A stretch of 14,304 nucleotides of DNA from an uncultured Christensenellaceae bacterium (GTDB lineage Bacteria > Bacillota > Clostridia > Christensenellales > Borkfalkiaceae). The translations under genes and the position numbers were made by a program. Below, in pieces: positions 6,785 to 13,238 of the stretch (position 1 is its first letter; every line of letters begins with the position of its first letter). Location of the stretch: the NCBI GenBank assembly GCA_910588465.1, contig CAJUOP010000030.1, positions 1-14,304 on the forward strand, in the 5' to 3' direction. The notes beneath the pieces were generated by a model that ran no database searches, was not told the origin of the DNA, and saw only the letters and a list, made by a program, of their open reading frames with translations.

Positions 6785-7476
6785 TCGTTTTCGCTCCTTT
6801 CGTTTAATATCTTGTCAAAATTTTTGCACTGTTTTAAAATGTCCTCTATCTGCCCGTAAGCTTCGTTGCGTTCGTATTCGTCCGACTGCAATCGCTCGTA
6901 AATGTCCACGCAAAATTCCGCGTCGTGCGCCAAAGCGCTCTCTAAAGCAAGATAACGCACGGGAGAGTTTCCGCAATCGAGCGCGGGCGTCTGCGCGAAC
7001 GCAAATTCGAACGCCTTCGCCTTAGCCTCCTCCGTCTTTGCCAAGCGGTAATACACGTTCGCCGCCGTGCCGCAGAGGTACCCGCGGTAAGAATAATTTT
7101 GAAAGGGAACCGAAACATCGCCGTCCTCGCCCGGCTTCCACTCCCTGCAAAACTCCTCGAACTCCGTTCTGCGTTCGGAGCCGTCCTCGCCGAACAGCTC
7201 CTCGAAACGACTGCGCGCGGTGCGGTTGTTCCCGTTCTCCACCGAAATTTCAAACGCGCGGACCAGATAGGAAAGCTTTTCCCCGCCTGCGGTGCTCGCA
7301 TACGCCTGATAAGCGTAATCCCCGCTGATCCCGTCCAAGCCAAGCGAAGCGGTAAACTCCATCATGGCGACGGGTGCGGAAAACGAAACGATCCCGAAAA
7401 TCGCTATTAAAAAAATCAGCGCGACGCCGAACGTGATAAAAGCCGTTTTAAAAATCAGTTTTTTCATAGATTCCAT
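6781..7476 (-). CDS. Membrane-anchored protein of unknown function, coupled to guaB
   Basis: The 231-residue product has one N-terminal hydrophobic helix (about residues 8-32) after MKK, which fits an uncleaved anchor or signal peptide. The remainder is soluble, acidic and mostly helical in character (YLVRAFEISVEN, ANVYYRLAKTEEAKAKAFEFAF, EAYGQIEDILKQC). It loosely suggests TPR-like helical repeats; I recognise no catalytic motif. The start could be the ATG at 7476 or the one at 7467; the latter has a slightly better-placed GGA, and both are weak. It follows the promoter at 7552-7580 and is the first gene of the unit that includes guaB. The ATGA overlap with guaB shows co-transcription, but says little about its role. 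Function unknown. Confidence 0.8.
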   Translation of the reverse strand: MESMKKLIFKTAFITFGVALIFLIAIFGIVSFSAPVAMMEFTASLGLDGISGDYAYQAYASTAGGEKLSYLVRAFEISVENGNNRTARSRFEELFGEDGSERRTEFEEFCREWKPGEDGDVSVPFQNYSYRGYLCGTAANVYYRLAKTEEAKAKAFEFAFAQTPALDCGNSPVRYLALESALAHDAEFCVDIYERLQSDEYERNEAYGQIEDILKQCKNFDKILNERSENE

Positions 7477-7551
7477 GTTCCGCAGGCGTTCCGTTCCGCC
7501 AAAAAGCCGTTATAAACGCCGTCGTTATCGTACTTAAGGATAATTTTAGAT

Positions 7552-7580
7552 ATTTTATCATATCTCCGCGGAAATTGCAA
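7552..7580 (-). promoter_or_regulatory. Sigma-A type promoter of the guaB transcription unit
   Basis: On the minus strand there is a -35 TTGCAA (7575-7580), a 17-bp spacer and a -10 TAAAAT (7552-7557). It lies about 75 bp upstream of the first gene's ATG at 7476. No purine riboswitch could be recognised in the short leader. Confidence 0.6.
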
Positions 7581-7632
7581 CAATTTTTACAAAAAAGTCA
7601 TGACGCACGCAGAAATTTCATATTCATAGACC

Positions 7633-8292
7633 ATGAAAAAATATCTTTCGGTCCTGTTTATGACTCTTACACTGCTTCCCGCGCTCGCCGCCTGCGGCGG
7701 GTACGACTATACCAAACACCTTTCCGAGGTGCGCTCGGACCTGTTCTGCGCCGAAACGGAAGAATTCTCTTTGACGTTCGCCTGCATTTCGCGCGAATAC
7801 CCCTACTCGCTCGACGGCATCGCCGCCCCCAAAAGCAACGTTGCGGAAATCACCATAATCCCCGCGCAGAAGTCCTCCGAGAACTTCACTGTAACCGTGC
7901 TCGGCGGCGAAAAGGAATGGGGCGGCGAAACCTCTTACCGCAACACGCGGGGCGACTATTTTTATTCGCAGGGCGTAAAGGAGTTTCCCGAGGGCAGCGT
8001 GTCTCTCCGCGTGCAATGGGGCGAAAACGTAAAGGAGATCGCCGCGACCTCGGTGAAGAACGAAAAGACGATCTCCCCCGAAAGCGCCTTAAAGCACGCG
8101 CTCGAAGCCGAACGCGACGCCGTAAAAAATTTAATGCAGAACGGCTGTTTTATGGGCGAATTTCACGTGCGCCTGCTCCGCAGAGACGCCAACTATTATT
8201 ACGTGGGCATTGTCGACGGCAAGGGACACACCATTTCGCTTTTACTCGACAGCGAAACGGGCGAAACGCTCGCCCGCCGCGAAAGCGACTGA
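7633..8292 (+). CDS. Lipoprotein of unknown function
   Basis: The 219-residue product has a type II signal peptide: MKK, a hydrophobic stretch, and the lipobox LAAC with the lipidated cysteine at 21, followed by GG. It should be anchored on the outer face of the membrane. The mature part is beta-rich in appearance (NFTVTVLGGEKEWGG, SVSLRVQWGENVKEI). It ends in a segment resembling a PepSY-like fold (YYYVGIVDGKGHTISLLLDSETGETL), which is only a suggestion. An in-frame stop (TAG, 7627-7629) just upstream fixes the ATG at 7633 as the earliest possible start. No Shine-Dalgarno sequence or convincing promoter precedes it. It lies 68 bp upstream of another envelope gene on the same strand. Confidence 0.85.
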   Translation: MKKYLSVLFMTLTLLPALAACGGYDYTKHLSEVRSDLFCAETEEFSLTFACISREYPYSLDGIAAPKSNVAEITIIPAQKSSENFTVTVLGGEKEWGGETSYRNTRGDYFYSQGVKEFPEGSVSLRVQWGENVKEIAATSVKNEKTISPESALKHALEAERDAVKNLMQNGCFMGEFHVRLLRRDANYYYVGIVDGKGHTISLLLDSETGETLARRESD

Positions 8293-8298
8293 AACGGC

Positions 8299-8326
8299 TT
8301 GACAAATTTTTAAAATCGTATATACT
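8299..8326 (+). promoter_or_regulatory. Strong sigma-A promoter for the YiiX-like gene
   Basis: A consensus -35 TTGACA (8299-8304) is followed by a 16-bp spacer and a -10 TATACT (8321-8326). It starts six bases after the lipoprotein stop codon. The predicted transcription start is near 8333, at the foot of the hairpin that follows. Confidence 0.7.
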
Positions 8327-8330
8327 AAGT

Positions 8331-8359
8331 TCCGTACCCATGCGGGTACGGAGTTTTTT
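8331..8359 (+). promoter_or_regulatory. Terminator-like hairpin that also contains the Shine-Dalgarno sequence of the next gene
   Basis: TCCGTACCC (8331-8339) pairs perfectly with GGGTACGGA (8344-8352) around the loop ATGC. G and six T follow, and then directly the ATG at 8360. The only Shine-Dalgarno candidate, GGAG (8350-8353), is mostly inside the stem with the usual six-base spacing to ATG. The element looks like the intrinsic terminator of the upstream lipoprotein gene. In the transcript from the promoter at 8299 it would form the extreme 5' end and hide the ribosome site. Confidence 0.65.
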
Positions 8360-9223
8360 ATGAACAAACATTACAAACGGCTCTATCGGACGTGCGCGGT
8401 ACTTGTCGCGGTCCTTTCGTTGCTCTTCGCGCTGGGCGCGGGGCTCCTGATTGCCGACGGCATTTCCGAAAATTACGCGCGGGTGCTTCCCTCCTATGCG
8501 CGGGAAGAGATCAACGAAATCGTATTCAAAGAGGAATGGTCGGAGGAGGATTACCGCACGCTGTATTTGCAGACGGGACTGGGCAAATCCGCGCTCGACT
8601 CCTATAAAGATCGGCGCGCCATGCTCCTCGCGTTTCAGGACGCCCTTTTTTACCGCGGCGAAGTCACTCACGTTCAGGTGAGCTTCACCACCAAACAGGA
8701 CAAAATGCGGAGCTACTCCGCGCCTCTTATCGACTTGCAGCCGGGCGACGTGCTCGTGTCCTCTTCCTGCCACACGTACGGCTGGCGGAACGGACACGCC
8801 GCGCTTGCGGTAAGCCCCGTCACGCTGCTCGAATCCATGTCGCTCGGCACGCCCAGCCGACTTTCCACAAGCGGCGTCAACTGGTTCCGTTCGGCGTCCA
8901 ACTTTATCGTGCTACGGTTAAAGCCCGAAGCGGTCCCCGAGGGAACGGACGTTATAAGCGAGGGCAAGCGCATTGCCGAGCTGGCGCGCGAAACGCTCGT
9001 GAACGTGCCCTATTCGCTGGTGGTGGGCGTCTTTACCAAAAAGGATCTGGGGCGGAACCCCAAAGCGACGCACTGCTCGCACCTCGTTTGGCAAGCCTTC
9101 CGCAACTGCGGATACGATATCGACGCGAACGGCGGAGGGATCTGCCTTGCCCGCGACATTTCCCGTTCCCCTCTCTTCGAGGTGGTGCAGGTTTACGGCT
9201 TCGACCCCGTAAAACTCTGGTAA
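8360..9223 (+). CDS. Membrane-anchored permuted NlpC/P60-like (YiiX/YebB type) cysteine hydrolase
   Basis: The 287-residue product has an N-terminal membrane segment (about 11-33). The rest, residues 34-287, is probably outside the cell. LIDLQPGDVLVSSS (from about 123) and NGHAALA place a candidate catalytic histidine at 146. KATHCSHLVWQAF places a candidate cysteine at 239. The order His before Cys, and the ending C-S-x-L-V followed by an aromatic residue, match circularly permuted NlpC/P60 proteins of the YiiX family. These are papain-like folds whose substrates (peptides, amides or lipids) are often unknown. The substrate here is unknown. It is preceded by its own strong promoter and an unusual hairpin-borne ribosome site, and followed by a strong terminator. 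Confidence 0.75.
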   Translation: MNKHYKRLYRTCAVLVAVLSLLFALGAGLLIADGISENYARVLPSYAREEINEIVFKEEWSEEDYRTLYLQTGLGKSALDSYKDRRAMLLAFQDALFYRGEVTHVQVSFTTKQDKMRSYSAPLIDLQPGDVLVSSSCHTYGWRNGHAALAVSPVTLLESMSLGTPSRLSTSGVNWFRSASNFIVLRLKPEAVPEGTDVISEGKRIAELARETLVNVPYSLVVGVFTKKDLGRNPKATHCSHLVWQAFRNCGYDIDANGGGICLARDISRSPLFEVVQVYGFDPVKLW

Positions 9224-9232
9224 CTAAAATAC

Positions 9233-9269
9233 AAAAGCTCCCCGCGCGCAATGCGTACGGGGAGCTTTT
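9233..9269. terminator. Bidirectional intrinsic terminator between convergent genes
   Basis: AAAAGCTCCCCG (9233-9244) pairs perfectly with CGGGGAGCTTTT (9258-9269). T-rich runs on both strands let it serve both the YiiX-like gene (plus) and ileS (minus), which converge here. Confidence 0.85.
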
Positions 9270-9289
9270 ATTTCATTTTCCGTCATTTT

Positions 9290-9324
9290 GTCATTCAGAG
9301 GGAGTGAAACGACCGAAGGAATCT
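9290..9324. repeat. Possible dispersed intergenic repeat (GTCATTCAGAGGGAGTGAAA type)
   Basis: The stretch from GTCATTCAGAG to GAAGGAATCTT resembles short dispersed repeats (GTCATTCTGAGCGAAG...GAATCTT) that I recall from intergenic regions of many bacteria. Only one copy is in the window, so this rests on recall. Confidence 0.35.
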
Positions 9325-9334
9325 TGACGCAGCG

Positions 9335-12300
9335 TTATGCTTCCGTTTTTGCGACCGTCAGCGTTACCTTATCGCCGTTTACGTCCAGCGTTTTGGTAAA
9401 GCCCGCGCCCGCGCCCTCGGTAACGGATACGGCGAGCACGTCCTCTTTGAACGCCGCGTTTTTCAGCGCGCGCTCCGCCCGTCCCTCCGCGGTATAATAC
9501 ACTTTGATGCGGTCGGTCACCTCGAAGCCCGCTTCCTTTCTCATCGTCTGAATTTTGGAGACCAGCTCGCGCGCGCAGCCCTCGAACAGCAGCTCCTCGG
9601 TAAGCGCGGTATTCAGCGCCACGGTGATCCCCTTATCCGAAGCGGAAACGTATCCCTCCGCCGACTTGGTAAAAATTTGCAGATCCTCCTCGAAGAGCGT
9701 CACCTCGCCGCCGATATCCACCGTATAGCTTCCGCCGCCGCGCACCGCGCTCACCACCTCGTTTGCGTTGCAATTCGCCAAAAACTCGCCGATCGCCTTT
9801 AACTTTTTGCCGTATTTGGGACCGAGCGTCTTTAACTGCGGCTTCAACGTATAGCTCACCAGCGATTCCGCGCTGTTTGAATACGTAAGCTTTTTCACGT
9901 TCAGCTCGTCTAAAACGACGGCTTCGAGCTCCTGATCCAGCCCCAATTTGCGTTCGCTCGCCACCGCCATTTCGGCAAGCGGCTGGCGGTTTTTCACCGC
10001 GCCCGCGTTGCGCGCCGCTCTGCCCAGCACCACCACCTCGAGCACGTTCGCCATGCCCTCCTCCAGCTCGGGCAGGATCGCGCTTTCGTCGCAGACGGGG
10101 AACTCGCACAGATGCACCGACTTGGGCGCGTCTTTTTTGAACGCGGGAACAAGATTCAAATACATCATCTCCGCCATAAAGGGCGTATAGGGCGCAATCA
10201 GCTTGGCAAGCGTGACCAGCACGTGATAGAGCGTGGTATATGCCGCAGCCTTGTCCTCACTCATTGCGCAGCCCCAATAGCGGTCTCTTCCGCGGCGCAC
10301 GTACCAATTGGAAAGCTCGTCGCAAAACTCCTGAATCTCGCGCGCGCTGTCCGTAACATTATACTCCGCCAGCCACGCGTCCGTCTTTTTAATTAAGGTG
10401 TTTAGCTTGGAAAGCACCCACTTGTCCATTAACGTGAGCTTGCACTTTTTCAGCTCGTACTTCGAAGGGTCGTAGCCGTCGATCTCGGCATAAAGCGTAA
10501 AGAACGCGTACGTATTCCACAGCGTACCCTGAAACTTGCGCTGCACCTCCGAAACCGCCTCCTCGCCGAAACGCGTGGGGATCCAGGGGAAGCTTCCCGT
10601 ATAAAAATACCAGCGCACGGCGTCCGCGCCCTGCTTATCCAAAATGCTGTAAGGGTCCACCACGTTGCCCTTATGCTTGCTCATTTTTACGCCGTTGGCG
10701 TCGTTCACGTGCCCCAGCACGATACAGTTTTTAAAGGGCGCCTTTCCGAACAAAATCGTAGAGATCGCGAGCAGCGTATAAAACCAGCCGCGCGTCTGAT
10801 CGACGGCTTCGGAAATGAAATCCGCGGGGAACGTCTTTTCGAACACGCTCTTGTTTTCGAACGGATAATGGTACTGCGCAAAGGGCATCGAACCCGAATC
10901 GAACCAGCAGTCGATCACCTCGGGCGTGCGCTTCATCTCTCCCCCGCACTTAGGACATTTGCAGGTAAGCCCGTCCACGTAAGGGCGGTGAAGCTCGGTA
11001 TTTTCGGGGGCGCCGCACTTTTCACAAAGCTCCTTTTTCGAGCCGATCACCTCGAACGCGCCGCAGTCGCCGCACACCCAAACGGGCAGGGGCGTTCCCC
11101 AATAACGGTCGCGCGAAAGTCCCCAGTCGATCACGTTTTCGAGGAAGTTCCCCATGCGTCCGTCCTTGATCGTTTCGGGGATCCAGTTCACCGAGCGGTT
11201 GCACTTTATCAGCTCTTCCTTTACCGCCGTGGTGCGGATAAACCAGCTCGAACGTGCATAGTACATCAAGGGAGTGTCGCACCGCCAGCAATGCGGATAG
11301 TCGTGCTCGAACGGAAGCGCGCGGAACAGCTTCCCCTGCGCCTTTAACATTTCGAGGATAACCTTATCCGCCTTTTTCATAAACAAGCCCGCAAGCTCGG
11401 GGCAGCGCATGTCGAACTCGCCCTGCTCGTTCACCAGCGAGAGCACGGGAAGAGCGTAATTTTTGCCCACGTTATAGTCGTCCTGACCGAATGCGGGAGC
11501 GATATGCACCACGCCCGTGCCGTCCGTCAAGGTAACGTATGCGTCGCATACTACTTCGTAAACGCGCTTCCAGTCGTTTTTACTCGCCTGTAAATCGCCC
11601 TGCGCATACGAAAACAACGGTTCGTAAGCCGTTCCCTCGTACTCCTTGCCCGTCTTGCGCTCGATCACGCGGAACTCTTCGAAGAACTTACCAACCAGCG
11701 CTTCCGCCAGAATGTAGCGCGCGCCGTCTGCCTCGATCTCCACGTAATCCTCTGCGGGATTCATGCAGAGCGCCACATTGGAAGGGAGCGTCCAAGGCGT
11801 CGTCGTCCAGGCTAGAATAAAGGTGTTTTCTTTCCCCTTCACGCGGAAACGCGCCACGGCGGAGGTCTCCTTTACCGTTTTATAGCCCTGCGCCACCTCG
11901 TGCGAGGATATCGCCGTCCCGCAACGCGGGCAGTAGGGCACAATTTTATGCCCCTTGTACAGTAAACCTTTTTTATGAATTTCTTTCAGCGCCCACCACT
12001 CGGATTCGATATAATCGTCATGATAGGTCACGTAGGGGTTTTCCATGTCCACCCAATAGCCCACGCGGTCGCTCATCTTTTCCCATTCGCTCTGATACTT
12101 CCAAACCGATTTACGGCACTGCTCGTTAAAGGGCGCGATGCCGTATTCTTCGATCCCCTTTTTGCCGTTTAAACCGAGCGTTTTTTCCACTTCGAGCTCC
12201 ACGGGAAGTCCCTGCGTATCCCAGCCCGCCTTTCTTAAAACGTGCTTACCCTTCATCGTCTGGTAGCGGGGCACCACGTCCTTCATGGCGCGCGTTAAAA

Positions 12301-12475
12301 TATGCCCGACGTGCGGCTTTCCGTTCGCCGTGGGCGGACCGTCGAAAAAGGAGAACTCCTCCCCGCCCTCGTTCTTTTGCACCGATTGCTCGAAAATCCC
12401 GTTCTCCTTCCAATACGCGATAATTTCCTTTTCACGTTCCACGAAATTGAGCGAAGTTTCTACCTTCTTGTACAT
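9335..12475 (-). CDS. ileS: Isoleucyl-tRNA synthetase, long eukaryote-like form
   Basis: The 1046-residue class I synthetase charges tRNA-Ile in the cytosol. HVGH (55-58) is the HIGH motif and KMSKH (597-601) the second signature. The editing (CP1) domain spans about 200-400 with TTTPWTLPSNVAL and GTGVVHIAPAFG. CxxC zinc-binding pairs occur at 182/185, 468/471 and 484/487, with more cysteines at 505-510. The overall length and zinc knuckles in the middle of the protein fit the type 2, eukaryote-like IleRS, a class often associated with natural mupirocin tolerance (family knowledge, not shown here). The ATG at 12475 has GGGAGG about nine bases upstream; the longer frame extends into the T-box leader and is not the real start. 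The gene is under T-box control. Confidence 0.96.
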   Translation of the reverse strand: MYKKVETSLNFVEREKEIIAYWKENGIFEQSVQKNEGGEEFSFFDGPPTANGKPHVGHILTRAMKDVVPRYQTMKGKHVLRKAGWDTQGLPVELEVEKTLGLNGKKGIEEYGIAPFNEQCRKSVWKYQSEWEKMSDRVGYWVDMENPYVTYHDDYIESEWWALKEIHKKGLLYKGHKIVPYCPRCGTAISSHEVAQGYKTVKETSAVARFRVKGKENTFILAWTTTPWTLPSNVALCMNPAEDYVEIEADGARYILAEALVGKFFEEFRVIERKTGKEYEGTAYEPLFSYAQGDLQASKNDWKRVYEVVCDAYVTLTDGTGVVHIAPAFGQDDYNVGKNYALPVLSLVNEQGEFDMRCPELAGLFMKKADKVILEMLKAQGKLFRALPFEHDYPHCWRCDTPLMYYARSSWFIRTTAVKEELIKCNRSVNWIPETIKDGRMGNFLENVIDWGLSRDRYWGTPLPVWVCGDCGAFEVIGSKKELCEKCGAPENTELHRPYVDGLTCKCPKCGGEMKRTPEVIDCWFDSGSMPFAQYHYPFENKSVFEKTFPADFISEAVDQTRGWFYTLLAISTILFGKAPFKNCIVLGHVNDANGVKMSKHKGNVVDPYSILDKQGADAVRWYFYTGSFPWIPTRFGEEAVSEVQRKFQGTLWNTYAFFTLYAEIDGYDPSKYELKKCKLTLMDKWVLSKLNTLIKKTDAWLAEYNVTDSAREIQEFCDELSNWYVRRGRDRYWGCAMSEDKAAAYTTLYHVLVTLAKLIAPYTPFMAEMMYLNLVPAFKKDAPKSVHLCEFPVCDESAILPELEEGMANVLEVVVLGRAARNAGAVKNRQPLAEMAVASERKLGLDQELEAVVLDELNVKKLTYSNSAESLVSYTLKPQLKTLGPKYGKKLKAIGEFLANCNANEVVSAVRGGGSYTVDIGGEVTLFEEDLQIFTKSAEGYVSASDKGITVALNTALTEELLFEGCARELVSKIQTMRKEAGFEVTDRIKVYYTAEGRAERALKNAAFKEDVLAVSVTEGAGAGFTKTLDVNGDKVTLTVAKTEA

Positions 12476-12493
12476 TTCAATGCCCTCCCGAAT

Positions 12494-12680
12494 AAAAATA
12501 AAACCCCCGCGTTTCGGAATACGCGAAGGTATTTTAACCACCAAAACAAACAATCATTTGCCGCGAAGATAACGGACCGCGAACCCGTGCGGAGTTACTG
12601 CAATTTCCCCCCGCAGGCTGAAAGGTGATACCCGCAAAAGTCCGACTGCCTCTTCTCAGCTTATGAGGCTCTCTGTAAGT
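12494..12680 (-). promoter_or_regulatory. T-box riboswitch leader of ileS (AUC specifier)
   Basis: On the minus strand the leader begins with the Stem I hallmark AGAGAG (12669-12674). An apical hairpin follows, CCUC, a loop with GCUGAGA, and GAGG. The specifier AUC (Ile) is at 12629-12627 in GGGUAUCACCUUU. CGCGG (12565-12561) can pair with UCGCG at the far end as an antiterminator, with UGGUGG (12543-12538) as the tRNA-acceptor bulge. The competing terminator is CCUUCGCG (12529-12522) with CGCGGGGG (12511-12504) followed by UUUUAUUUUU. Uncharged tRNA-Ile should stabilise the antiterminator. The T-box sequence departs from the usual AGGGUGGNACCGCG. Confidence 0.8.
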
Positions 12681-12735
12681 CTACCGTTCTGCGGACGCGT
12701 CCTTTGTAAACGCCTTTTAATATGAAGTTGTTTTT

Positions 12736-12764
12736 ATTATAACAAAGTACAATATAAAAGTAAA
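12736..12764 (-). promoter_or_regulatory. Sigma-A type promoter of the ileS leader
   Basis: On the minus strand there is a -35 TTTACT (12759-12764), a 17-bp spacer and a perfect -10 TATAAT (12736-12741). The predicted start near 12729 gives a leader of about 250 nt, enough for the whole T-box. Confidence 0.7.
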
Positions 12765-12794
12765 GCGTTTTGCACAAAAAAAACGCAAGCGATT

Positions 12795-13019
12795 CTAACC
12801 GAAAAGCCCTTTCCTCGGACGGATCCGCGTCACCGTAAAGCCAGCCTCCGCCAAACAAGCAGATAAGTCCTCGTCGCACAGCTCGCTTTCGACGAAAACG
12901 AAGCCCTTCTTTACGTTCGCACGCGCGCCCGTAACGCCGTTTAAAAGCCGCAGCTTTCGTTCCGCCCTCTCTCCGCAGCGCTTGCAGCACATTCCTTCCA
13001 CTTCCAAAACTTTTTTCAT
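12795..13019 (-). CDS. Small HMA-domain (CopZ-like) metal-binding protein
   Basis: The 74-residue product is a single heavy-metal-associated domain. The metal loop GMCCKRC (residues 9-15) gives CxxC at Cys12 and Cys15, with an extra Cys11. The expected beta-alpha-beta-beta-alpha-beta order follows (GVTGARANVKKGFVFVES, DLSACLAEAGFTV). Such proteins carry copper or similar soft metals to P-type ATPases or sensors; the metal here is inferred. No copper ATPase is adjacent. The start is the ATG at 13019. There is no Shine-Dalgarno sequence, and the -10 box ends only six bases before the ATG, so the mRNA is probably leaderless. The gene lies upstream of the ileS promoter and has no clear terminator of its own. 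Confidence 0.85.
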   Translation of the reverse strand: MKKVLEVEGMCCKRCGERAERKLRLLNGVTGARANVKKGFVFVESELCDEDLSACLAEAGFTVTRIRPRKGLFG

Positions 13020-13025
13020 GGTTCT

Positions 13026-13054
13026 ATTATATCGCTTATATCGCAAAAAGTAAA
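13026..13054 (-). promoter_or_regulatory. Promoter of the HMA gene, placed for a leaderless mRNA
   Basis: On the minus strand -35 TTTACT (13049-13054) and -10 TATAAT (13026-13031) are separated by 17 bp. Both boxes are the same as those of the ileS promoter. Only AGAACC separates the -10 from the ATG, which puts +1 at or next to the A of the start codon. Confidence 0.65.
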
Positions 13055-13066
13055 CCGAAAATCGCC

Positions 13067-13106
13067 ACTCTACCGTGAGTAGAGCGGGAATTTTTTTCGG
13101 TAGAGT
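13067..13106. repeat. Triple CTCTACCG-type repeat between divergent promoters, possible operator
   Basis: ACTCTACCG (13067-13075) has a perfect inverted copy CGGTAGAGT (13098-13106). A third, partial copy GTAGAGCGG (13079-13087) lies between them. The block sits just upstream of the HMA promoter and about 40 bp upstream of the degV-family promoter. A T tract lies inside but no stem ends at it, so a protein-binding site is more likely than a terminator. Confidence 0.45.
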
Positions 13107-13146
13107 CCAATTTTTAAAGCATAGACTACTTCCCCCGTTTGAAAGC

Positions 13147-13175
13147 TTGAAAACGGGCATATAATATGTTATGCT
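13147..13175 (+). promoter_or_regulatory. Promoter of the DegV-family gene
   Basis: TTGAAA (13147-13152), a 17-bp spacer and TATGCT (13170-13175) lie about 65 bp upstream of the ATG. An alternative pair is TTGAAA (13139-13144) with TATAAT (13160-13165), but its spacer is only 15 bp. Confidence 0.5.
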
Positions 13176-13238
13176 ATTTATGTAAAATTTTGGAATCGCC
13201 GAAAAAAGACGGCTATCTTTCTGCAAGAGGTGAATGAG

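Noticed and set aside
5327..6859. A 510-codon plus-strand open frame lying over guaB
   Set aside because: It is the antisense shadow of a fully conserved guaB. The product is rich in His and Arg, matches nothing I know, and has no ribosome site.
7477..7632. A possible purine riboswitch before the guaB unit
   Set aside because: The leader from the predicted start is only about 70 nt, and I could not find the conserved purine-aptamer loop sequences.
12765..12786. GCGTTTT/AAAACGC inverted repeat after the HMA gene as a terminator
   Set aside because: The stem is mostly A-T pairs, no T tract follows it on the minus strand, and it abuts the ileS promoter.
13068..13097. An intrinsic terminator formed by CTCTAC/GTAGAG and the following T run
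   Set aside because: Eight bases separate the stem from the T tract, and no plus-strand gene ends upstream of it.
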